From: an uncultured Prevotella sp.
GTDB lineage: Bacteria > Bacteroidota > Bacteroidia > Bacteroidales > Bacteroidaceae
Direction: 5' to 3'
NCBI GenBank assembly: GCA_934256705.1
Contig: CAKQPF010000038.1
Span: 1-35,735 of the forward strand
DNA length: 35,735 nt
Shown here: positions 15,909 through 25,112 of the stretch, one piece after another
Numbering within the stretch: the first letter of the stretch is position 1
Layout: each line of letters begins with the position of its first letter
Position numbers and translations under genes: made by a program
The notes under the pieces: generated by a model
Database searches by the model: none
Told to the model about the DNA's origin: nothing
Seen by the model: only the letters and a program-made list of their open reading frames with translations

Positions 15909-17594
15909 TTACCAATTCTTCTGGAGATTGCGTCTCTGTGGTTGAGACATCGCCTTCTCCATCTTTTTTCTTGTTGCCTTTTCTTGTTGGTCAGCAGCAT
16001 CGAGCATTCTTTCAGCATTGTCTTTACTGATTTGCTCTTGCTTCTGAGGATTATTTTCTTGTTTTTGCTGGTCTTGCTTCTGCTTGTCTTGATCTTGTTT
16101 GTTTTTGTCTTTGTCGTTCTTGTTCTGATTTTGATTCTGTTGTGGCTGATTCTGATTCTTCATCAGTTTCTTGCAGAGAATCATATTATAACGAGTCTCA
16201 TTATCATTAGGATTGAGTCTCAAAGCTTCCTGATAGCATTTTATGGCTGGACCATACTGCTGATGACGCTGAGCAATGACACCCATATTGTGATAAGACA
16301 TGGAGCGACGAAACTTGGAAGTCTCCATCTTGGATGCTTTGTCAAACTGCACCATGGCAAGAGAGTCCTTCTGTTGCTGCATCAAAGCGCATCCCAGATT
16401 GTAATTGGCCTGCGGATTGTTATTCTTTTTCACAATGGCTTTGCGGTACTCCACTTCTGCTTTGTCTGCATTACCCATGCGAAACTGTCTATTTCCTTGC
16501 CGGATATAGGTTCGGTCGTTTTGTGAGAATGCACCGACTGTACCCAAAGCAAACAGCAATGCAACCATAAGTGTTCTACGCTTGAATATATGTATGCGTC
16601 TGAAGAATGGGTTAACCGTCTCATTGATACATATTTCAAGAATAAGCAAAAGAATAAAGAAGATGCCAAATGCCTGGAATTGTTCGCTGTATCCTGAATA
16701 AATAGTGCTCTTCATCTCTCCCTGCTGAAGTTTTGCGAGTTCATCATTCAACCTATCCTGCGCAGAAGAAGTGTTATCCACGTGAATATATGTACCCTTT
16801 CCTGCAGCTGCTACTTCCTTACACATCTGTTCATTCAAACTGGTCATCACCGTATTGCCTGTATTATCCGTCATATATCCGCCCTTACCATCAGGGATTG
16901 GTGCACCTTCAGGATTGCCAATACCTAGGATAAACACGTTCATTCCTTTTGCATTAGCGGCTTTTGCGGCTTCCATGGCACCGCCTTCATGGTCTTCTCC
17001 GTCGGTGATTACGATGATAGCCTTGCCTATCTTGTCCTGTTGGGTGAAACTGTTCATACTCAGATTGATGGCACGGGCAATGTCTGTGCCCTGTGTCTGG
17101 ATGAGAGAAGGATCAATATTCTGAAGGAACATCTTGGCAGATACATAGTCTGCAGTGATAGGAAGCTGGACATAAGCTTCGCCCGCAAATACCACAAGAC
17201 CAATCTTGTCATTGGAGAATTTGTCAAGCAAACCTTCGATAAGCATCTTGCTCTTGTCCAATCGTGATGGCTGAACATCCTCAGCAAGCATAGAATTGGA
17301 GATATCAAGGGCTATGATGCACTCGATTCCATTACGTTTTTCATTGGAAACCTTGGTGCCCATCTGTGGACGAGCCACGATAATAATCAGCATAGCCAAA
17401 GCCAACTGGAGCAAACCGAATTTTATCCATCTCCTGAGATTTGAAGCATCAGGCATCAGTTGCTTGAGAAGTTCGGCATCGCCAAACCTCTTCAGTTTCT
17501 TCTTACGCAGAATCTCTGTCAGATACATGATTACGCAGAATACAGGTATCAGACAGAGAAGATATAGATATATAGGGGATTCAAAATGTATCAT
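15909..17594 (-). CDS. batB: BatB-BatC fusion: von Willebrand A domain plus TPR
   Basis: Residues 1-330 form a BatB-like protein: membrane helices near 8-28 and 57-75, then a von Willebrand A domain with an intact metal site (DxSxS at Asp97, Ser99, Ser101; Thr170; Asp198 in ITDGED), and a closing helix at 308-323. A second signal-like helix (about 341-357) leads into TPR-like repeats (about 360-470) and a Gln/Asn/Lys-rich low-complexity tail (476-525), which is the BatC layout. Bacteroides has batB and batC as separate genes, so this is a fusion. The second helix would place the TPR part outside the cytoplasm. It lies 24 bp after batA and 54 bp before batD-batE. Confidence 0.9.
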   Translation of the reverse strand: MIHFESPIYLYLLCLIPVFCVIMYLTEILRKKKLKRFGDAELLKQLMPDASNLRRWIKFGLLQLALAMLIIIVARPQMGTKVSNEKRNGIECIIALDISNSMLAEDVQPSRLDKSKMLIEGLLDKFSNDKIGLVVFAGEAYVQLPITADYVSAKMFLQNIDPSLIQTQGTDIARAINLSMNSFTQQDKIGKAIIVITDGEDHEGGAMEAAKAANAKGMNVFILGIGNPEGAPIPDGKGGYMTDNTGNTVMTSLNEQMCKEVAAAGKGTYIHVDNTSSAQDRLNDELAKLQQGEMKSTIYSGYSEQFQAFGIFFILLLILEICINETVNPFFRRIHIFKRRTLMVALLFALGTVGAFSQNDRTYIRQGNRQFRMGNADKAEVEYRKAIVKKNNNPQANYNLGCALMQQQKDSLAMVQFDKASKMETSKFRRSMSYHNMGVIAQRHQQYGPAIKCYQEALRLNPNDNETRYNMILCKKLMKNQNQPQQNQNQNKNDKDKNKQDQDKQKQDQQKQENNPQKQEQISKDNAERMLDAADQQEKATRKKMEKAMSQPQRRNLQKNW

Positions 17595-17618
17595 TGTCGT
17601 ATTATCTTATCAAAACAA

Positions 17619-18629
17619 CTACGCCACCTTCTTGAATATGGTGAGTCTCAGCAATATTTCGGAAACAAAGAGAAGAAGAGCAATAATGGCAAATGGCTGG
17701 AATGCTTCGTATCTCTTTGAGAATTTCTTCACATTAAGGCGTGATTTTTCCAGTTTGTCAATATCTTCATATATTTGTTTCAACTGTTTCGTATTCGTTG
17801 CGCGATAGAAATTTCCGTCACTTACCATGGCAATGTCCTTCAGTGTCTTGGTGTCTATCTCGACAGGAATGTTTACATACTGCACTCCGCCTGCTACGGG
17901 CATTGGATATGGCGCTACAGATGTGGTGCCTATACCGATGGTATAAACACGTATTCCGAGACTTTTGGCTATCTGCGCTGCAGTCATTGGAGATATGTCG
18001 CCCATATTATTCGAGCCATCAGTAAGAAGAATGACGACTTTACTTTTTGCCTTTGACTTCTTCAGTCGGGAAACAGCATTGGCAAGACCCATACCTATCG
18101 CAGTGCCGTCAGAGATAAATCCACGGGCTGCGATGTCAGTCTTTGTGGCAAGCAGCAGATTGAGCAGAGTAGTATGGTCTGCTGTCATTGGACATTGCGT
18201 GAATGCCTCACCTGCAAAAATTGTCAATCCTATATTGTCATTCGGACGATCAGCGATAAACTCGCTCGCCTTAGCCTTTGCCGCTTCTATTCGGTTTGGC
18301 TTGAGGTCTTCTGCAAGCATACTCGTAGATACGTCCATTGCAAGCATGATATCTATACCCTCTACGGTGCGCTCATCCCAAGCATTATGCGTCTGAGGAC
18401 GAGCCATAGCTATTACTATCATTATAAAAGCCAAGCATCTCAGAAGCATCGGCAGTCCGATAAGGCGTACTCGCCAACTTACCGGCGCAAATCTATAAGG
18501 CGCAGTATCGCTGAAACGGACACTGACCTCTGATTTGGTCTTGCCATTGTTGCGAAAGAAGAAATACCATATTATATAAGGTATCAACAACAGCAGTAAG
18601 AGAAAGTATAATGGTGATGCAAATTCCAT
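17619..18629 (-). CDS. batA: BatA, membrane-anchored von Willebrand A protein
   Basis: The 336-residue protein has N-terminal membrane helices (about 6-25 and 59-75), a von Willebrand A domain with the metal site DVSTS (Asp99, Ser101, Ser103) and a LLTDGSNNMGD segment, and a C-terminal helix (about 313-330). BatA and BatB typically occur together and are thought to form a membrane complex with the MoxR ATPase. It is 152 bp downstream of the anchored BatD-like gene. A weak minus-strand promoter-like pair (TTG, 20 bp, TAGATTTT) is visible in that gap but is not an exact match. Confidence 0.93.
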   Translation of the reverse strand: MEFASPLYFLLLLLLIPYIIWYFFFRNNGKTKSEVSVRFSDTAPYRFAPVSWRVRLIGLPMLLRCLAFIMIVIAMARPQTHNAWDERTVEGIDIMLAMDVSTSMLAEDLKPNRIEAAKAKASEFIADRPNDNIGLTIFAGEAFTQCPMTADHTTLLNLLLATKTDIAARGFISDGTAIGMGLANAVSRLKKSKAKSKVVILLTDGSNNMGDISPMTAAQIAKSLGIRVYTIGIGTTSVAPYPMPVAGGVQYVNIPVEIDTKTLKDIAMVSDGNFYRATNTKQLKQIYEDIDKLEKSRLNVKKFSKRYEAFQPFAIIALLLFVSEILLRLTIFKKVA

Positions 18630-18678
18630 TTTTCTTCTGTCAGTTTATAGAAATTATGTATTGAAAGACAAGTGGCAT

Positions 18679-18694
18679 TACAGACAAGTCTGTA
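18679..18694. repeat. Short perfect inverted repeat upstream of batA
   Basis: TACAGAC (18679-18685), AA, GTCTGTA (18688-18694) form a perfect 7-bp dyad, about 50 bp upstream of the batA start. Such a dyad could bind a dimeric regulator or form a small hairpin; there is no T run. No regulator can be named. Confidence 0.45.
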
Positions 18695-18733
18695 TGACGG
18701 AAAATCTAATAGATGTCGTTTCAGACCTCAACT

Positions 18734-18764
18734 TTTGAGAATGCCATCTTGAAATCTACTTTTG
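18734..18764 (+). promoter_or_regulatory. Plus-strand promoter-like site antisense to the bat operon
   Basis: TTTG (18734-18737), 19 bp, then TACTTTTG (18757-18764) exactly fits the Bacteroidota -33/-7 pattern on the plus strand. It would transcribe rightward into the antisense strand of the gene at 18782-19861. No plus-strand gene follows, so it is either chance or a source of antisense RNA. Confidence 0.3.
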
Positions 18765-18781
18765 CACATTACGAACTGTAA

Positions 18782-19861
18782 CTAACTAATCAACAGAATG
18801 AGTTGCCATACAACGTAAACAAATAGTGCTGTTGCAACTGTGCCGAAGATAGCCAAGCCACATTTGAGCAACATTCGTGTACGGATGGTCTGCTTGTCCT
18901 GTTCCGTTACGGTCGGTTGGATACGTTCCTCTGTAGGAAGGTTTTCCTGCTTTGTCTCATTTATGAAATTGATAGCAGAGATAAGGTTGTGGTCATTTTC
19001 ATTAACTCCAACAGAGAATTTCGCAAATTTCACGAGGTCGGCCGTTTCAAAGAGCATGGTAAGTTCTTCTATCTTCTGCTGATCCTTCTCCTTTTTCAGG
19101 CGTTCGATAATCTCACTACTTGTCATCTCCATGGCATTGAAGCCAAACCTCTCATTCATATACTTACGCAATGCATCTGTAAGATGTGTATAATACCGTT
19201 TAGCGTCCTCCGCTGTCTGAGTATTTCCTTCCCTCTTGATTTGCTCTATTGATGTCAAGGCTTTCTGATGAGGTGGAATGAGCTTGACTATCTTGACATG
19301 GAAGATGATAGGCTTCTTACTTTTGAGGCGGAAGAACATCATCAGACAGAGAACGTAAAGCACAAGAACTCCAACACTGAGCCAAATCAACGACGACCAT
19401 TCTGACCAAAGGAACGGATTGTTCTGAATATCCTTTGGAGGAAAGAACTGATTAGGATGCAGAGTATCAACATCCATTGTCAATACCTTGAGTGCCAAAC
19501 TCTTTGATTCATACTGTTTATTATCCACTTTAACCTTAAAAGGAGGGATATAATACAAAGTATCATCAAAAGATGTAAGGATGTAATGTGCAGAAACTCT
19601 TAAGAATCCATCGTCCAGTTTCTGAGTGTCAGATGGCAGTGTTTCCACCACTTCTACACCAGGCGTAATCTGCTGGGACGGGCTAAATACAGGAAACTGT
19701 ACTTTCTTTCCTTCCTTTACTGTTACTCCAACATGATACCCTGTCTGTTGTCCTACAAGGATTGCAATGGAATCAATCCTTGCTTCCACTGTGACGTTTT
19801 GGGCATAAGCCTGAACTATCACAGAAAGAAGAATTGATATTATAATGAATAATCGCCTCAT
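18782..19861 (-). CDS. Bat-operon membrane protein with exported N-terminal domain
   Basis: The 359-residue protein has a signal peptide (1-20, ending AYA), an exported beta-rich domain (about 21-145), a membrane helix (158-177), a cytoplasmic helical part (about 195-325) and a C-terminal membrane helix (334-356). The exported part resembles BatD in style and the protein sits in the position of an accessory bat gene between the DUF58 gene and batA. I cannot name it with certainty. A gap of 163 bp separates it from the DUF58 gene and 152 bp from batA. Confidence 0.78.
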   Translation of the reverse strand: MRRLFIIISILLSVIVQAYAQNVTVEARIDSIAILVGQQTGYHVGVTVKEGKKVQFPVFSPSQQITPGVEVVETLPSDTQKLDDGFLRVSAHYILTSFDDTLYYIPPFKVKVDNKQYESKSLALKVLTMDVDTLHPNQFFPPKDIQNNPFLWSEWSSLIWLSVGVLVLYVLCLMMFFRLKSKKPIIFHVKIVKLIPPHQKALTSIEQIKREGNTQTAEDAKRYYTHLTDALRKYMNERFGFNAMEMTSSEIIERLKKEKDQQKIEELTMLFETADLVKFAKFSVGVNENDHNLISAINFINETKQENLPTEERIQPTVTEQDKQTIRTRMLLKCGLAIFGTVATALFVYVVWQLILLIS

Positions 19862-20024
19862 TAAGACTAAAATTATTTTATTCTGTAAACACTATAGAAA
19901 TCTTTCCTTTTTACAAGTTTTACCTCTAAGTCGGAAGTTTCTTATAATGAATCAAATATTATACTTTGCGGTGTGTCACGGGAAACCACATGCACGTTTG
20001 CCTAAATCCTTAGAATCTGCGACT

Positions 20025-20948
20025 TTAAGATCTCATAGCAAACATCAACCTCAATGCTTTGACGAAGTCTTCATTGGTAGCTACAGATACAAAGTCAACA
20101 CTTGATTTGGCAAAACCATGTTTCAAAGTAGCCATTCTTTCTTGCCAGTAATCGGCGTGAGCCTTACGGAGAGCTTTGCTTGAGGTATCTATATACTGCT
20201 CTTTTCCAGTCTCAGCATCAACAATACGCATCAGCCCTACATCTGGAAGATTTCTCAACAATGGGTCGAAGACCTGAATTGCGACCAAATCATGACGTGA
20301 GCGGCATACCTGCAACGGCTTTTCAAACGACTTTGGGTCATAGAAGTCACTTATTACAAATGCAGTGCAACGACGTTTCATTACTCTTCCGAGGTATTCG
20401 AAAGCCAAAGAAAGATCTGTTTTGTGGGATTCCGGACGGAAATCAATCATCTCACGTATGATGTAGAGAATATGTTTTCTGCCTTTCTTGGGTGGAATAT
20501 ATTTCTCTATACGGTCGGAAAAGAAGATAACACCTATCTTATCGTTGTTCTGTATCGCAGAGAATGCCAACGTAGCTGCTATCTCTGTCAGCATCTGCTG
20601 TTTGGTCTGGTTTCGCGTACCGAACTGCAAGGAGCCTGATACATCAATCAGAAGCATCACGGTCAGTTCTCTTTCCTCTTCGAACACCTTGACATAAGGC
20701 CTATGAAATCTGGCTGTGACGTTCCAATCAATATCACGTACGTCGTCTCCGAACTGATACTCACGGACTTCAGAGAATGCCATACCACGACCTTTGAATG
20801 CAGAATGATACTGACCTGCAAAGATATTGGATGACAATCCTCTGGTCTTTATCTCAATCTTTCTTACCTTTTTCAGGATTTCATTGGTTGAGACATCCGG
20901 AGATTCATTTCCTGAGACTTTATAATTAGAATCTTTATTCATCATCAT
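20025..20948 (-). CDS. DUF58-domain protein of the MoxR/Bat system
   Basis: The protein of about 307 residues carries the DUF58 core: FSEVREYQFGDDVRDIDWN near 58-76, followed by a von Willebrand-like domain with LLIDVSGS (near 96-103). DUF58 proteins are regularly encoded next to MoxR ATPases and are thought to be their partners or substrates. The start is uncertain because three consecutive ATG codons (20948, 20945, 20942) follow a GTG; the first ATG is annotated. It starts 6 bp after the moxR stop, which indicates translational linkage. Confidence 0.92.
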   Translation of the reverse strand: MMMNKDSNYKVSGNESPDVSTNEILKKVRKIEIKTRGLSSNIFAGQYHSAFKGRGMAFSEVREYQFGDDVRDIDWNVTARFHRPYVKVFEEERELTVMLLIDVSGSLQFGTRNQTKQQMLTEIAATLAFSAIQNNDKIGVIFFSDRIEKYIPPKKGRKHILYIIREMIDFRPESHKTDLSLAFEYLGRVMKRRCTAFVISDFYDPKSFEKPLQVCRSRHDLVAIQVFDPLLRNLPDVGLMRIVDAETGKEQYIDTSSKALRKAHADYWQERMATLKHGFAKSSVDFVSVATNEDFVKALRLMFAMRS

Positions 20949-20954
20949 CACTCA

Positions 20955-21950
20955 TTAAGGCACTTCAACCTTATTGATAATCTGACTTACAATTTCTTCT
21001 GCTGTGATGTTATTAGCCTCGGCTTCATAAGAGAGTCCGATACGATGTCTGAGCACATCATGAGCAACTGCCCTGACATCTTCTGGAACCACGTAGCCAC
21101 GTCGCTTGATAAATGCGTAAGCGCGAGCTGCTTTTGCAAGATTGATGCTGGCACGTGGTGATCCGCCGAAAGTAATCATATCCTTCAATTCCTTAAGTCC
21201 GTAATTCTCAGGATAACGTGTTGCAAAGACGATATCGGCGATATATTGCTCGATTTTTTCATCAATATATACCTGACGAACTACCTCACGGGCTTTGATT
21301 ATCTCGCTTGCTGTGCTAACAGGCATTACTTCAGGAAGGCTCTTGGCAAGATTTTCTCTCATAATCTTCTTCTCTTCCTCAATAGTAGGATAGCCAATAA
21401 CCACCTTCAACATGAAACGGTCCATCTGTGCTTCCGGCAATGGATAAGTACCTTCTTGCTCTACAGGATTCTGAGTGGCCATAACGAGAAATGGTTCTGG
21501 CAATGGAAAAGACGTTTCACCGATTGTCACCTGATGTTCCTGCATAGCTTCAAGGAGCGCACTCTGCACCTTTGCCGGAGCACGGTTGATTTCATCAGCG
21601 AGTACGAAGTTAGCAAAGACAGGTCCTTTTTTCACATGGAAATTCTCATCTTTCTGAGAATAAACCAGCGTTCCGATGACATCTGCAGGGAGAAGGTCTG
21701 GAGTAAACTGCACACGACTAAACTGTGCATCGATAAGGCTTGAAAGAGTCTTGATTGCAAGTGTCTTTGCAAGACCTGGAACACCTTCAAGGAGAATGTG
21801 ACCATCAGAGAGAAGACCTATAAGTAAAGAATCAACAAGATGCTTCTGTCCTACTATGACACGATCCATACCTGTTGTCAGATTTGTAACAAAATTACTT
21901 TGCTGCTCTATGAGAGCATTGAGTTCACGAATGTCTATAGCGTCTGCCAT
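20955..21950 (-). CDS. MoxR-type AAA+ ATPase
   Basis: The 331-residue protein has the Walker A motif GVPGLAKT (56-63), a Walker B segment (LADEINRAP near 115-123) and the MoxR-type sensor stretch ATQNPVEQEGTYPLPEAQMDRFM. MoxR ATPases act as chaperone-like partners for von Willebrand A proteins. As the first gene of the cluster it is followed by DUF58, an anchored BatD-like protein, batA, batB-batC and batD-batE, the standard order of the Bacteroides aerotolerance operon. A promoter match lies about 40 bp upstream. Confidence 0.95.
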   Translation of the reverse strand: MADAIDIRELNALIEQQSNFVTNLTTGMDRVIVGQKHLVDSLLIGLLSDGHILLEGVPGLAKTLAIKTLSSLIDAQFSRVQFTPDLLPADVIGTLVYSQKDENFHVKKGPVFANFVLADEINRAPAKVQSALLEAMQEHQVTIGETSFPLPEPFLVMATQNPVEQEGTYPLPEAQMDRFMLKVVIGYPTIEEEKKIMRENLAKSLPEVMPVSTASEIIKAREVVRQVYIDEKIEQYIADIVFATRYPENYGLKELKDMITFGGSPRASINLAKAARAYAFIKRRGYVVPEDVRAVAHDVLRHRIGLSYEAEANNITAEEIVSQIINKVEVP

Positions 21951-21988
21951 AAGTATATTATATTTTTATATTAATTCAATTGCAAACG

Positions 21989-22022
21989 CAAAGTTACTAT
22001 TTTTTTGTCACATTACGGCAAA
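21989..22022 (-). promoter_or_regulatory. Bacteroidota-type promoter for the moxR/bat operon
   Basis: On the minus strand TTTG (22019-22022), a 22-bp spacer and TAACTTTG (21989-21996) lie about 39 bp before the moxR ATG. The -7 element is exact; the spacer is slightly longer than usual. Confidence 0.5.
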
Positions 22023-22208
22023 ACGTAATATGTAAATGACTAATTTTCGGAAAATTTAACGTAAAGTAAACACTTGATTTTAGGCATTGTTCAAATGTTT
22101 AATTTAGCATCATGAAATGAATGATGCTCGTAAATACGGAAGAAAGCATATACATAAGATGATTTGCTTTTGTCGAACAATTGTGATAACAGACAAACAA
22201 AATAGAAA

Positions 22209-22252
22209 TCAGCAGATTGAAACAAGAAAACATCTTCGTTTCAATCTGCTGA
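22209..22252 (-). terminator. Stem-loop terminator after pfkA
   Basis: TCAGCAGATTGAAAC (22209-22223) and its exact complement (22238-22252) form a 15-bp stem, extendable by AAGA/TCTT across one bulged base. On the minus strand the stem is followed by TTTCTATTTTGTTTGT, a broken T-rich tract. It lies about 250 bp past the pfkA stop and could end the pfkA transcript or a small RNA started just upstream of it. Confidence 0.55.
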
Positions 22253-22500
22253 CTTTCAATAAAATATTACATTAAAAATAATCTTTCTTTTATTCATATT
22301 TGACTGATTCGACCGTAAATGAACACATATAGTATTACATTTTATGGATGATTGCAAATATAAACAAAAGTATGCGTATCACCTAAAGGCAATGAAAGGA
22401 TGGCGGTAAAATACAATTCGAATCAGAAACACCTTATATGTCAATTGTTCCGTACTGTGTAAACCTGTATAACGACCCAGTATATGCCTTCAGTTTATTG

Positions 22501-23478
22501 TTAGATACTCAATTCCTCAAGTACTTTTATGAGTTTCTTGTCGAAAGGCTTGTCGGAACGTATCGCCTCAGAGAGTGGCACATAAACAATTTCGTTGTTG
22601 CGAACACCAACCATAACATTGCGCTGTCCCTGCATAATTGCTTCAACAGCACCGACTCCTGTGCGACTTGCAAGAATACGGTCACGTGCAGAAGGACGAC
22701 CACCGCGCTGGAGATGACCGAGAATTGACACACGAACATCATAGTCCGGGAACTCTGCCTTTACACGATTTGCATAATGTAAAGCTCCACATTTCTTGCT
22801 TTCTGAGACTATAACGATGCAACTCTTCTTTGACTTACGGAAGCCTCGTTTCATGAGTTCTGCCAACTGGTCCACATCAGTCTGCTCTTCTGGTATAATA
22901 GCTGCCTCTGCGCCACTTGCTATTGCTGAGTTCTGCGCAAGAAAACCTGCATCTCGACCCATAACTTCTACAAAGAAGATACGTTCATGACTCTGTGCAG
23001 TATCACGAATACGGTCAACACACTCAACAATAGTATTCATTGTGGTGTCATAACCTATGGTGGAATCAGTGCCATAAAGGTCATTATCTATAGTGCCAGG
23101 AAGACCTATGCAGCAGATATCATTCTCTTGTGCAAACTTCATAGCTCCAGTAAGGGAACCATTACCACCACAAACGACCAAAGCATCAATCTCATTGTTC
23201 TTCAACGTCTCGTATGCTTTTGCTCGTCCTTCTTCTGTCTGGAATTCCTTACTTCTTGCCGTTTTCAGAATTGTTCCACCTTGCATAATAATACCGCTGA
23301 CGTTCTCAGTAGTAAAGTTTTTTACTTCCCCATTGATAAGTCCATCATAACCACGATATATGCCTTTGACCTTGAAGCCATTGAAAATGGCCGCACGTGT
23401 AACTGCACGTATAGCTGCATTCATACCAGGTGCGTCTCCACCAGATGTAAGAATACCGATTGTTTTGATCTTTGCCAT
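22501..23478 (-). CDS. pfkA: 6-phosphofructokinase
   Basis: PfkA phosphorylates fructose-6-phosphate in glycolysis. The 325-residue protein has the N-terminal GILTSGGDAPGMNAAIR loop, the catalytic segment GTIDNDLYGTD, the MGRDAGFLA segment and the HLQRGGRPSARDR segment. The motif that is usually GGDGS or GGDGT reads GGNGS (Asn106), replacing the Asp that binds magnesium in the E. coli enzyme; the codon is AAT and the surroundings are intact. The following Gly-Ser is that of ATP-using enzymes and not the GGDDT of pyrophosphate-dependent ones. It lies 151 bp downstream of the NhaD-type gene and no promoter was seen in that gap. Confidence 0.95.
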   Translation of the reverse strand: MAKIKTIGILTSGGDAPGMNAAIRAVTRAAIFNGFKVKGIYRGYDGLINGEVKNFTTENVSGIIMQGGTILKTARSKEFQTEEGRAKAYETLKNNEIDALVVCGGNGSLTGAMKFAQENDICCIGLPGTIDNDLYGTDSTIGYDTTMNTIVECVDRIRDTAQSHERIFFVEVMGRDAGFLAQNSAIASGAEAAIIPEEQTDVDQLAELMKRGFRKSKKSCIVIVSESKKCGALHYANRVKAEFPDYDVRVSILGHLQRGGRPSARDRILASRTGVGAVEAIMQGQRNVMVGVRNNEIVYVPLSEAIRSDKPFDKKLIKVLEELSI

Positions 23479-23629
23479 GTTGTTTTGTATTTAAAGTGTT
23501 ACCTGATGTTTGAGTATGTTTATATTATGGGTTTATAACTAATTCAACCTCTGCACAATGGAGAGTCTTTTGAGGGAATAGCAATGACATCATAAGCCGA
23601 GTTTAATGCTACGTTATACCATCATGTGC

Positions 23630-25015
23630 TCATACTGTAAAGTAAAGAATTGACATTCCGATGACTCCAGCCAACAATACTTTCAGTCCAACGTGGCGGA
23701 AATACCATGATATTCCCACATGCTCAGACTGCATATATACTATTCCGGCCATACTTCCTACTGTCAATACGCTGCTACCGAGGGCTGTACAATAAGCAAT
23801 CACCTTCCAGTAAGCTCCATTCTGTACTAATTCCTGGGTAAAAGGAGTCAAGGCTTCCGTCGTTTCCTTGACATCAAAGATTGAAACCATAGTCATTGCT
23901 GTGGCAAAATTATCAAGGAATATACTAATAAGAGCACTTAAAGCTCCTAACAACCAAATATTTCCTGCATATTGCTGTATCATTTCTCCTACCCAATCCA
24001 AGGCACCGGTTTCTGCAACCGAACCGACTGCAAGCATTATACCCATCACGTAGAGCATAAGTTGAATGATTGAATATTGTAATTGCAATGGTATTGAGCG
24101 CGAAACTCTCCGTCCTACGGACATTAGTTTTCGATTGAAAATCTCATTTACCACCCACAATACGCTCAATACACAAAAAGCCCCAAGGAACGGAGACAAC
24201 TTAGTGATGTTATGGAACGTAGGGATAAACCACAATCCACCGATTCCAACAATCAGCATAAGTAGTCTCTGCCACACATTAAGGTTGGTATCATCTCCGC
24301 GGTAAGGCATAGTTGGTCTATCAAGTTGGACAGTTTCATTGAGCGTTCTGCCTATAAGATAGGTAGGAAGCATAAATCCAACAAGACATGGAAGCAGAAG
24401 TGACAATGAGAATGACGTTGCCGTAATAGCCTGTTTATTCCATAGGACAAGCGTGGTTGGGTCACCAATAACGGTCAGTGCGCCTCCAAAATTGACCGCA
24501 AGAACTACAACCGACCCGTAGATAATTCTATCTCTGGTCCTTGGCAATATGGTATTCATCACAGTAAGCATCATCACTGTCGATGAAATGTTATCAAGAT
24601 TGGCAGACAAAAGGAAAGAGAAAGCAGCAAGCTTCCACAGCAAAACGCGGCTATTTCGAGTACGCAGCCAAACTGTAAGAAAGTCGAAGCATCCATTATT
24701 ATGCAGTATTTCTACAATAGTCATCGTAGCAAGTAGGAAAAATACAATCTCTGAGCATTTGCCAACGCAAGGAAGGAAAACATCATGCCATATATATTTC
24801 TTTACTGCATCACTATTAGCTACGGTTCCATTCAGGAAATCAATGTAATCCCCTTGATGGTTTGACATTACATAGTCACTGCCATAACTAATATATAGAA
24901 CCCAACCTACAGTGCCAGCAAATGCTGCAATGGCAGCTTTATTGACATTGGTAAGTCTCTCCGTTGCAATAAGGAGATAACTGATGAGTAATATTCCTAC
25001 AATAATGAGTGTCAT
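23630..25015 (-). CDS. nhaD: NhaD-type Na+/H+ antiporter
   Basis: The 461-residue protein is hydrophobic throughout, with about 12 membrane helices. It carries segments typical of the NhaD branch of the ion-transporter superfamily: SANLDNISSTVMMLTVMN (the negatively charged membrane segment), GGALTVIGDPTTLVLW and a second conserved FLDNFATAMTM half. NhaD exchanges Na+ (or Li+) for protons. The ATG at 25015 is chosen because the hydrophobic family start begins there, and because the promoter at 25113-25144 would start transcription only a few bases before the alternative TTG at 25102. The gene lies just downstream of the ATP synthase operon, a fitting place for a Na+/H+ exchanger, but is transcribed from its own promoter. 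Confidence 0.88.
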   Translation of the reverse strand: MTLIIVGILLISYLLIATERLTNVNKAAIAAFAGTVGWVLYISYGSDYVMSNHQGDYIDFLNGTVANSDAVKKYIWHDVFLPCVGKCSEIVFFLLATMTIVEILHNNGCFDFLTVWLRTRNSRVLLWKLAAFSFLLSANLDNISSTVMMLTVMNTILPRTRDRIIYGSVVVLAVNFGGALTVIGDPTTLVLWNKQAITATSFSLSLLLPCLVGFMLPTYLIGRTLNETVQLDRPTMPYRGDDTNLNVWQRLLMLIVGIGGLWFIPTFHNITKLSPFLGAFCVLSVLWVVNEIFNRKLMSVGRRVSRSIPLQLQYSIIQLMLYVMGIMLAVGSVAETGALDWVGEMIQQYAGNIWLLGALSALISIFLDNFATAMTMVSIFDVKETTEALTPFTQELVQNGAYWKVIAYCTALGSSVLTVGSMAGIVYMQSEHVGISWYFRHVGLKVLLAGVIGMSILYFTV

Positions 25016-25112
25016 TGACTGGTTGATTATTATCTGATTAATGAAGCGTCTGGATGTCGTGTGAAATCTATAAGATAGGACTATGGCATTTATGAGCTTC
25101 AATTACTGGGAA

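Larger units (their letters stand above)
21951..22500. other. Intergenic region between moxR and pfkA
   Basis: This 550-bp AT-rich region has no convincing protein gene. It contains the moxR promoter (21989-22022), a strong 15-bp inverted repeat (22209-22252), and two overlapping minus-strand -7 elements (TATATTTG 22355-22362 and TACTTTTG 22365-22372) without good -33 partners. Together the latter two could define a short untranslated RNA. Confidence 0.6.

Noticed and set aside
25016..25102. TTG-started N-terminal extension of the NhaD-type antiporter
   Set aside because: The extension is polar and unlike the family; the promoter at 25113-25144 would leave almost no leader.
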